Below are positions 53,156-62,274 of a DNA stretch of 64,000 nt, piece by piece. The DNA is from Dactylorhiza incarnata. Lineage: Eukaryota; Streptophyta; Magnoliopsida; Asparagales; Orchidaceae. A model generated the notes under the pieces. That model worked only from the letters and a program-made list of their open reading frames with translations, did no database searches and was not told the origin of the DNA. The DNA is taken from NCBI GenBank assembly GCA_033032865.1, contig JAWHQI010000079.1, forward strand, positions 7,320,501 through 7,384,500. Direction: 5' to 3'. The position numbers were made by a program, and so were the translations under genes. Every line of letters starts with the position of its first letter. Within the stretch, counting starts at the first letter, position 1.

Positions 53156-54301
53156 GATGAACCCAAGGTAATTTCTTCTCCTCCTCCTCCTGCTCCTATT
53201 TTATCTTCAAATTTTCCCGCTACGCTAGCTCCGCACGCTTCTAGTTCTATATTCCGTATCCGTCTAAATTTAGGAGTGAGTGCGCTGAGAAAAATTACAA
53301 AAAACTTTTACAGATTTTAAAACAAATTCATATTAATGCACCCTTCTGTGAGGCTATCTCTCAAATGCCGAAGTATGTGAAATATTTTAAGGAGTTGCTC
53401 TCCAATAAGAAGGAATTAGAAGATATTTCGCATATTTCCTTAAACGCAGAATGCTCCACGATTATACTCAACAAATTGCCTCCCGTGTCTATTCGGCAAT
53501 TCGTTAGTAAAACATGCCTTAGCGGATCTTGGAGCAAGCATCAACCTCATGCCTTTTTCGTTATTCAAAAAGTTAGGTCTAGAAAATCCTAGCCCCACTT
53601 GAATGAGTATTCAATTAGCAGATCGTTCATTCAAATATCCGGTAGGGATAGTGGAGGATGTGCTCGTTAAGGTTGACAAGTTCATCTTCCCGGTGGACTT
53701 TGTCATTCTTGACATCGAAGAGGATGCCAAAATACCCCTCATACTCGGTCGCCCCTTCCTTGCCACCTCCCACGCAATTATCGATGTAAGTAACAGAAAG
53801 CTCCTCCTTAGGGTTGGAGATGATGAAGTTACTTTTAGTATAAATCCCTTAATGCAGAACACTTTGGAAAATGATGATTCATGCTTCTATTTAGAAGAAT
53901 GTTTTGAGAACAAATTTTACTCACTTCCCGATTTAGTCCCCACATCGAGTCGCAATTCCGAGCTCGTCGAGCTCTTTTGTTTAGAAGAAGTCTCTCGCTC
54001 CACACCACCCGAACCTTTATTTTTAGGAAAGTTAAAAATCAAAACTTCTTATGAAGAGCCATCCATTTTAGAATTAAAACAACTCCCTCCCCACCAAAAA
54101 TATCTACTTTTAGAAAAAGAGTATAAGCTACCCGTTATCGTTTCATCCGAACTTAGCGATTCAGAAATTTTTGAATTGACTATGGTCCCAAGAAAGCACC
54201 TCCACGCAATTGCATGGAAAATATCAGATATAAAGGGTATTAACCCTTCCTTCTGCACCCACAAAATCTTCCTCGAAGATAATTCCCGCAACGCAGTCTA
54301 G
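53156..54301 (+). pseudogene. Gypsy B protease region
   Basis: Frames 53365-53592 (MPKYVKYFKELLSNKKELED, ILNKLPP) and 53603-54301. The catalytic Asp motif (expected as CDLGASINLMP) is out of frame and decayed near 53515-53570 (ALADLGASINLMPFSLF can be recognised across frames). It is followed by SIQLADRSFKYPVGIVEDVLVKV and ILGRPFLATSHAIIDV, which define an Athila aspartic protease. Confidence 0.85.
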
Positions 54302-55500
54302 CCTCAATGACGACTAAACCCGAATATGAAAGAAGTCGTTAAGGCTGAAGTTATCAAACTTCTAGACGTGGGAATCATCTACCTGATATCAGATAGTACT
54401 CGGGTTAGCCTAGTACAAGTCGCGCCGAAGAAAGGTGGCGTAACGGTTGTAGTGAATTAAAATAATGAATTGATCCCAACCTGTACCGTCACGGGTTGGC
54501 GAATGTGCATCGATTATCGAAAACTAAATGATGCCACCCATAAGGATCACTTCCCGTTACCTTTTATCGATCAAATTTTAGAGAGCCTTTCAGGTCACTC
54601 CTACTACTGTTTTTTCGATGGTTTGTCGGGATATTTTCAAATCCCTATTTCGCCCGACGACCAAGAGAAAACAACATTCACTTGTCCCTTTGGCACCTTC
54701 ATTTATCGAAGGATGCCATTTGGTCCAAAGATATATGCTGACGATATTTGATGAGTTAGTAGAGGAAGTGATGGAGGTCTTTATGGACGACTTTTTCGTT
54801 TTCGAAAATTCTTTTCAAAATTGTTTAAAAAATCTCGAGCGCATGCTGCAACATTGTGAGGAAACAAATTTAGCTCTCAATTGGGAGAAATGTCATTTTA
54901 TGGTCAAAGAAGGATTAGTTCTTGGCCATAAAATATCGGGCAAGGGGATCGAGGTCGATAGGGCCAAGATCGAAGTAATTGAAAAACTCCCCCCTCCAAT
55001 GAATGTAAAAGCTATTAGAAGTTTTCAAGGTTACGCGGGGTTTTATCGACGCTTTATCCAAAATTTTTCCAAAATCACGAAACCGTTAACCCATCTTCTC
55101 GAGAAAGAATCTTCCTTCCTTTTTAACAACGAATGCCATTTGGACTTTTAACTTATAAAAGAAAAACTTATAAATTCTCCGAATCTAGTTGCGACGGATT
55201 GGTCGCTACCCTTCAAAATTATGTACGGCGTGAGTGATATGATATTGCGGTAGGCGCTGTATTAGGTCAATGGGTGAGCAAGTATTTCCACCCAATTTAT
55301 TATGCGAGCAAAACACTCATGTCGGCACAAGCGAACTACACCACTACCGAGAAGGAGCTTCTAGCCATAGTATTTGCTTTTGATAAGTTTAGCTCGTACA
55401 TCACTCTCTCCAAAGTTATTGTCTTCACAGATCTCTCCGCTCTTAGATATCTCCTAAGTAAATCAGACGCCAAGCCTCATCTTTTGTGATGGATCCTCCT
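54302..55500 (+). pseudogene. Gypsy B reverse transcriptase and RNase H
   Basis: RT: WRMCIDYRKLNDATHKDHFPLPFIDQ, then DGLSGYFQIPISPDDQEKTTFTCPFGTF and YRRMPFG. About 20 bases that should encode the LCNAPATF part are deleted at 54723, which shifts the frame, before EVFMDDFFVF (catalytic MDD near 54785). The thumb and RNase H follow: HKISGKGIEVDRAKIE, GYAGFYRRFIQNFSKI, then IYYASKTLMSAQANYTTTEKELLAIV and FTDLSALRYLLSK. Several stops make it inactive. Confidence 0.9.
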
Positions 55501-56960
55501 CTTGCAGGAGTTTGATTTAGCGATCCGGGACAAAATGGGTGACAAAAACTTGGCGTCCGATCACCTTTCCCGTTTAGAAAACACCACCTCAGAAGCATTA
55601 ATAGAAGCCGACATTAATGATAAATTTCCCGAAGAGTGCCTCCTAGCTCTCGAAAATATAAATTCATCTTCCACTCCCTGGTTTGTGGATTTGGCTAACT
55701 ATCTAGTAGCCCGGGTCCAACCAAAAGAATTCTCGAGTCACCAAAAGAAGAAATTCTTTTCTGATTTAGAGAATTATTTTTGGGAGGACCCCTTTTTATT
55801 CCGTGTTTGTGCAGACCAGGTGGTGAGAAGATGCATTTCAAGTGAGGAAGGGATAAAAATTTTACGGCATTGTCACAAGGGACCAAGGTGGTCATTATCA
55901 AGCGAACCGAACCGCGAGAAAGGCGCTGGAGGCGGGCTTTTATTGACCCACACTCTTTAAAGATGCTCACACTCTTGTGAGTACTTGAGACAGCTGCCAG
56001 CGGTCGGGGAACATCTCGCACCAGGATGAGATGCCCCAAAATAGTTTCTTAGAATGCAAAATTTTTGATCTTTGGGGTATTGATTTCGTTGGTCCTCTCC
56101 CTCCCTCTTATTCAAATAATTATATTCTAGTTGCGGTCGACTACGTGTCGAGGTGGGCGGAAGCGCAAGCTATCCCCACTAACGATGCGAGAGTCGTCGT
56201 AAATTTCTTAAAAAAATTATTCTCTCGATTTGGCACGCCGTGCGCTATAGTTAGTGATCGAGGCACCCATTTTTGCAATACCAAATTCACAAAAATCTTA
56301 GCAAAATATGGTGTCACGCACAAACTATCCACTGCTTATCACCCACAAACAAGCGGCCAAGTCGAAGTCGTAAATCAAAAATTATACCGGATTTTAGAAA
56401 AAACTGTTTCTATTAACAGGAAGGATTGGGCGCTTAAGCTCGATGATGCGCTATGGGCCTATCGAACGACATACAAGACCGCTATCGGTTATTCACCGTA
56501 TTGAATGGTTTATGGCAAGGCTTGCCACCTTCCAGTCGAACTAGAACACGACGCATTTTGGGCTCTTAAGTTCTTAAACCTCGATTCTACGTTAGCGGTC
56601 GAGCAAAGAAAATTTCAAATGAAAGAATTAGATGAGTGGCGAGCGAATGCGTACGAAAGCAACAAATTATATATGGAGCGAACAAAGTTTTACCACGATA
56701 AAAACATAAAATTTCCAATAACTTTTTCGCCAGGTGATCTCGTCCTCCTTTATAATATTCGCCTTCACCTTTTTTGGGAAAACTAAAATCTCTATGGTCC
56801 GGACCCTTTATTGTTAAAGAGGTTTGGTCCTATGGGATAATCCTAATTTCCCACCAGGAAAAAGGTTCCTTCAAGGTAAACGGGCACCGCCTTAAGTTAT
56901 ATCTTCCTGGAGATCTTTCGAATGAAAAGAGTGATTCTATTATTCTTCCACCAATATCGT
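55501..56960 (+). pseudogene. Gypsy B RNase H end and integrase
   Basis: QEFDLAIRDKMGDKNLASDHLSRLE ends RNase H. A damaged HHCC region follows (55860-56030, ILRHCHKGP). The integrase core (56031-56504) has [22 protein letters not shown] and [15 protein letters not shown] with the D, D, E residues present. After one stop at 56502-56504, VYGKACHLPVELEHDAFWAL and FSPGDLVLLYN complete the C-terminus. No chromodomain is seen, which fits Athila. Confidence 0.92.
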
Positions 56961-58595
56961 GAGCGCCAATTGGGTCAAGCTACGAGACCTTAAACAAAGC
57001 GCTTTTGGGAGGCACCCCAAAGTTATCTTTTTATTGTTTCCTCTTGTTTTGTTTCTTCTTTAACATGTTTTGTAGGTAACCGCCGCTTCCCCCCACATCT
57101 TCAAAAATCAGGGAAGCCCTTTCTCCTTCTTTTTCCTTCTCTTTTATCCTACATTTCTTTTTTATTTTGTCTTGCACATTGTTTACTTTTCCTTTTCTTT
57201 TTCCTCATACTTATTTTTAAACATTGGGGACAATGTTTAACTTTAAGTATGAGGTGTAAATACTTTCAAAAATATAGTTCTTAATTTAGAAAATCTTCAA
57301 TTTTTTTATTTTCTTATGTTTTCTTTTATTTAAGCTCTTGTAAAACTCCAAAAAATCAAAAAAATTAGAAAATAAAAAATTGAATTCTTGGAAAGGAACG
57401 TTTGGGCCATCATGCCATCTCACCTCCTAGTACCGTTGAGAACCCTTCATGGGGTATACCTCGGGAAGTCCAAGCATTAACAAAAATTGTTAGGTTTAAA
57501 ACTAGTTTCCTTTCTTTTATTATAAAAAAAAAAGATAATATAAAAAAAATATGAAAAACTTAGAACAAAAAACCAAAATTTTTTTATTCCCCACCTACTT
57601 ATTGTTTTGTAATTTCTTTGAAATCTAGTTGAGAATGTTTATAAGCATTTTAGGTTTTTAATTGGCTAAAATTTTGTTTATCATAGTTTGTTATTTTTAA
57701 ATTTTAGGTAATCTTGTTTTAAGAATCATCTTATGATTTTAACTTGAATAGAGAATTTTTGTTAGCATGACTTCCTTTTATTTTTAAATGGTTTCATTTT
57801 GTTGTAAATTTGCTAAACTTCTTTAAATTTCAATTATATTTTCTTCTAGATTTTTAGATCTTAGGAAATTTAAATTTACTAGAATTTGCTCTCAATATAA
57901 TTTAAATTATAAGCTAGAAAATTTTCCTTTCCTACCCCTATGTTGGCATAAAAAAGTATTTTAAAAGATCATATGTTATGGGAATAAGAGGATAAAATTC
58001 ATTATTCCCTAAACATATGCACCCAAAATCATTTAAAAGATTATATGGCATGGAGTAAGAGGATAAAATTCATTACTCGTAAACATATACATTTTGGTTT
58101 TTTATTAGAAGAGAATTAAAAGATTATATGGCATGGAGTAAGAGGATAATATTCATTACTCCTAAACATATACAACTTAAAAAATAAATTTTGAGTTTTA
58201 AAGATCTCTTCTTATGCCAAATTTCATGAAATTCCCCTTAGCCAATTATCATTGATCTAGATTTAGTTTAAACTATGGAGAGAGTAATATTTAGTAAGTT
58301 TTTTTCCTTAAGTTTCTTTTAAGATAGGGTTCTTATAATTTTAATTTAATCTAGTTTTATAATTTCTACAATTTTGTTAGCTAAATAATTATCTTGAGAA
58401 GTCATTGCCTAAACACTCCTCCTCTTTTCAAATCATCATCATAATTTAGGACTTAACTCCTCCTAGAATTTATTCTTAACTTAACTTTTGGTTTAAAGAA
58501 AATTTTAGTTTACAATTAAAAATATTATGGATGTCTAATAAATTATGTCTCGTACTTTTGCTCTGGAATATCAAAACCTCAAGTATGAGGGTATT
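56961..58595 (+). other. Long AT-rich 3' region of gypsy B
   Basis: Non-coding. Holds the AGCGCTTTTGGGAGG box (56997-57022), ACATTGGGGACAATG followed by TTTAAGTATGAGG (57221-57254, a typical Athila purine box), a 95-nt box (57386-57481) and three imperfect copies of a GTAAGAGGATAAAATTCATT unit (57981-58175). The final purine-rich stretch before the 3' LTR is AAGTATGAGGGTATT. Confidence 0.7.
57386..57481 (+). repeat. 95-nt conserved box, copy in B 3' region
   Basis: Near-identical to the leader copy at 51125-51219. Its ends can pair (CTTGGA with TCCAAG), closing a possible stem. Confidence 0.8.
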
Positions 58596-60330
58596 TGATA
58601 AGTAGTATTTATATAACTTTTTAATTGAAATTTTTGTAATTATTTAATATGAATTTTCTTCTTTTATGTCAATTGTAGGATATAAGTAGTTCTTTTGTAT
58701 TTTTGATTCTAACTTAGCTTAATTTCAATTTTTGTAGAATTTCAGGAGAAATTGGTGAAATTTACAAGTCACGCCCTTGGTCACGCCCGGACCAAGGGCG
58801 TGTAACCTGAAGATCAAGCTAAATTCGATGCCGCGCTGCTTGAGCTAGTCCACACCAAGTCACGCCCTAGGTCACGCTCGTGACCCAAAGTCATGCCTGT
58901 GACCCAGGGTGTGTAAACTTAGAATCTGTCCCAGCTAGCTGCCGTCGAGACGTGGAGATGCCGTCGAGAAGTCAACGTAAGTCACACCCGTGACCCAGAT
59001 GTCATGGCTGTGACTTGCCCGCGTGACCTATGCACTCCTCCGCGCCAAAATCGAACCCACGCCACACTAAATGAAGCCGTCCAAGGTCACACCCGTGACC
59101 CAAATGCCACGGGTGTGACATGTCACTTTTCGCCGCGCCGTCCCACAGAACCCACGCCGCTGTCGGATCCGATGTGAACAGTGCTTATACGCCCTTGGTC
59201 ACGCCCATGACCGAGGGCGTGTAACTTGGAAATTTTTCCTATAAATTCCAGAGCTCTCCTTGAGTCCAGAGTTCAGAATTTTGGAGAGGGGGAGGTGCTG
59301 CTAGAGCTGATTGTGAGCTTTTTCATGTTTCTTTCATGTTTCTCTCTTTTATGCTCTCACTTTCTCCCTTTCATGCAATGTTCTAGTTTCCTTCTAGTGC
59401 TATAGTTTCTTAAGCTTGTAATCCTTACTTTTTCTAGCATTGTAATCTTGGTTAAGGCTAGTAATAGTTTTTTAAATTTCAATAAAATTAGTTTTGTTTT
59501 CTTCACTTCTCTTTCTCTTTTAATTAGTTCTTCTTCATGCAATTTTATCTTACTCTTTTCCCCCTCCACCATGATTAACTAATTCTCATTAGTGCTCGAT
59601 CGAAATGATCCGAGGATGAGATAATCAAGTTATGATTTTCTAAAGCTCTCTTTTTCCGTTCTTGTAAACACTTGAATTACCCTTGATTTTTAACTAGTGA
59701 GGCCATATTTTCGATGTATGGTTTTCGCTTAAGTTTTCATACTTAGTTAGCGGAGAGGCTCAAAGTATGAATCGATCACTCAAGGGTAAAGAGAGTTGCA
59801 CGCACCCCTCGAGAGAGGATGACATAAATCTCCTGGATTGGAGTAAAATCCAATTGTGGGATTCACAACGTAAAGCAAGTTTTAGGTAATCAATTATAGG
59901 ATGAGAGTCTGGTTGATTTTTCCTAAACTTAGTTGGGCATTAACCTCGAGAGAGGCATGTTCGAGCTTTAGGAACCTCCATGGTCAAGTAGTTCAAATGA
60001 AACAAAATTAGATTTATTTCTCTTTTACTTGATTATTCCCACTCCAAGGTGATTTTAGATTGAGCACTAATCTTTTTACCATCGTTTAAACACCATTTTT
60101 AGTTTGCAATGTTTCTCTTTTAGCTAAGTAAAATAAAACTCAAAAATCGATTAGATAAGATAATAGTGATTTTCCTCGAAGTAGAAGTAATCAACGCGCC
60201 CCGTGGCATACAACCTTGGTATTTCTAAATATCCTATACTATAGACGATAAGGTACACTTGCCTTCATCGTATATAGTTTTGTAAAAATATTTAACCCTT
60301 CGCTTTGCAAAACCGTAAATTTCTATATTA
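58596..60330 (+). repeat. 3' LTR of gypsy B (1735 bp)
   Basis: Complete copy: TGATAAGTAG...TTTCTATATTA. The U3 array of GTCACGCCCGTGACC-type palindromes is at 58770-59226, TATA box at 59240-59246. Followed by CTCCA (60331-60335). Confidence 0.95.
58770..59226 (+). repeat. U3 motif array of B LTR (GGTCACGCCCGTGACC)
   Basis: Five clusters of the near-palindrome GGTCACGCCCGTGACC and variants (near 58779, 58859, 58981, 59085 and 59196), often followed by (A/G)GGGCGTGTAAC. It lies 175-630 bases from the LTR start, ending 14 bases before the TATA box. Confidence 0.88.
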
Positions 60331-61216
60331 CTCCATTTGTCGTAGAAAGATCAAGAATAGAGCTTCATTGTGAGCTCTGCTTCTGGTGACCACTCCTTGG
60401 TTTTCATCTCCAATAATTTGGTTTTTTGGATGATCCCTTAAGTGCCTGTTTGCTGCTGGCACCCTGTCAGCAATAGGAGAACTGGACCAACCCTTATAGA
60501 GCAAGCTGGTCTCATCAAATACTACATGCACAGACTCTTCTACAACATGAGTTTTCTTTTTGAATACTCTATAGGCCCTGCTATGTGATCTATATCCAAC
60601 AAGAACCCATACATTACATTTTTAGCAAACTTTGTTAATTGATATTTTCCATTATTTAAAATGTAGCATTTGCAACCAAAGATTCTAAAGTATGAAATAG
60701 TTGGTTTCTTGCCTTTCATAATCTCATAGGGGGTTATACCTAGGGCCTTATTGATGGAAGATCTATTGAGAACATAACAAGCAGTATTGACTGCCTCAGC
60801 CCAGAAATATTCTGGAAGTGAGGAGTCACTAAGCAATGTTCTCCCAGTTTCTATCAAGGTCCTATTCCTCCTCTCAGCCACACCATTTTGCTGTGGAGTC
60901 CTTGGGGAGGAGAATTTTTGGGTGATACCAAATTCTTGACAAAACTTGTCATTGCCCCAGATTGAAATTCTGTACCATGGTCAGTTCTATTCTTGAGCAC
61001 AGTACATTATAGTTCATTCTGGATTGCCTTAACATGGTTTATAAAGATATCTAAAGTATCAAATTTCTTCTTAAGGAAGAATACCCATGTATACTTTGAG
61101 TGATCATCCACAATCCATGTGAAATATATAAAGACATCTTTCAGTGTCTTTGGAGCCAATGCTTTTAAAGGTGGCCCTAGTTTGCTTAACCATTTGACAT
61201 GTATGACAGGGACCAC
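60331..61216 (-). pseudogene. Copia A integrase and integrase-RT linker
   Basis: Minus-strand reading: WIVDDHSKYTWVFFLKKKFD (61216-61007), then after a gap MAERRNRTLIETGRTLLSDSS (60881; the catalytic Glu is in AERRN) and KALGITPYEIMKGKKPTISYFRIFGCKCYI. A linker with HVVFDETS and GVVTRSRAHNEALFL, typical of the region before RT, follows down to 60331. The frame changes between segments. Confidence 0.88.
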
Positions 61217-61712
61217 TTTTAATATATTTCAAATTAGGACTATTTCTAACAAGGTTTTTAGAAAATAGCCTATACATTGTCTTGTAGTTAATGTGAGCAA
61301 GCCTCTTGTGCCATTGAACACAGAGAGACTCACTTTCATTAGCCACAAGACATACAGGAGATAGAGAAGAATTGCATATAAAATCTAAACAATAAACATT
61401 CTCACTCCTAGTGCCTGAGAGAATGATCTCTAAGTCATTTGACTTTTTGATCAAGCACTTATCATTGTGGAATTCAATGACATATCCCAAGTCACATAGT
61501 TGACATATGCTTACAAGGTTGTGTTGCAACCCTTCAACATAAGCCACCCTTGTGATTGAGACAATGCCATTGGAGATCATACCATAACCTCTGGTGATGT
61601 CTCTTTCAGATCCACCAAAGATGACCTTAGGTCCATTCTTCACAGTTGTGTATTCCTGCAGAAGACTCTTAGTACCTGTCATGTTCCTTGAACACCCACT
61701 GTCCAAGTACAA
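61104..61712 (-). pseudogene. Copia A protease and GAG-pre-integrase domain
   Basis: Starts MYLDSGCSRNMTGTKSLL (catalytic DSG), goes through VIFGGSERDITRGYG and VEGLQHNLVSICQLCD, and ends in the zinc-binding WHKRLAHINYKTM...CHTCQMVKQTR domain. It overlaps the integrase piece in another frame, which marks a frameshift near 61140-61210. Confidence 0.9.
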
Positions 61713-62274
61713 AATTTTCCCTGGGCTGGTACTAGAACTATCATGTAAGAAGCAATTTATATACCCTTAGGAGCCCAATTGATTTTGGGTCCTAGGCCTT
61801 TGTTAGCATGAAAAGACATCTTCACACCTGCTGCACCCTTTGCAGGAAAGCTCTTCTTTGTATTAGGCATATTGGGATTGTGCCAACAATCTATGGCAAA
61901 GTGTCCCACCTTACCACAACACCAACATTCATGAATGTTGTATCTTCTCTTCTGAACATTCTTTGAGGTGGAAGAAGCATCAATATGCTTATGTTCAGGA
62001 GGGGAGACAACAACATTCTTCCTATTCCTTTCAGCAATGATCTGGCTGAATGATAATCTGTGGTCAGTCTTGGCAGTCTTTATCTTAATGTCATCAGCTT
62101 GTTTCTGCTTGGCAACTAGGAAAGATTTGATGGCATCAGACATCAAACTGTTATACTTGACTACATGCTTGCCAGCAACCAAGTGCTTTGCTGAAGGAAT
62201 TTGGAAGAGCTTACTTCCTTATTCTTGAATAAAGGGACTGAAGTACCAAAGAAAAATGGTCCAGAGTGGGCCAT
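61713..62274 (-). pseudogene. Copia A gag-pol junction with second zinc knuckle
   Basis: The frame 62182-61757 holds VKYNSLMSDAIKSFLVAKQKQ and then CWCCGKVGHFAIDC, an intact CX2CX4HX4C knuckle near 61900-61940. Confidence 0.8.

Larger units (their letters stand above)
37736..60330 (+). mobile_element. Athila-like gypsy element B (interrupted by C, D and a MITE)
   Basis: Plus-strand gypsy with 5' LTR (37736-38157 plus 49695-50997), tRNA-Asp primer-binding site (51004-51021), gag, protease, RT, RNase H, integrase (51456-56960), a long AT-rich 3' region, and 3' LTR (58596-60330). Reconstructed LTR lengths are about 1725 and 1735. Flanked by CTCCA. All coding parts are broken. Athila assignment rests on the PBS, on gag features (FEIKSN, FLEICDTFKINGV) and on the post-pol boxes. 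Confidence 0.93.

Noticed and set aside
57003..57481. 95-nt box as a tRNA-derived SINE
   Set aside because: No A-box or B-box promoter, no poly-A tail, no target duplication.
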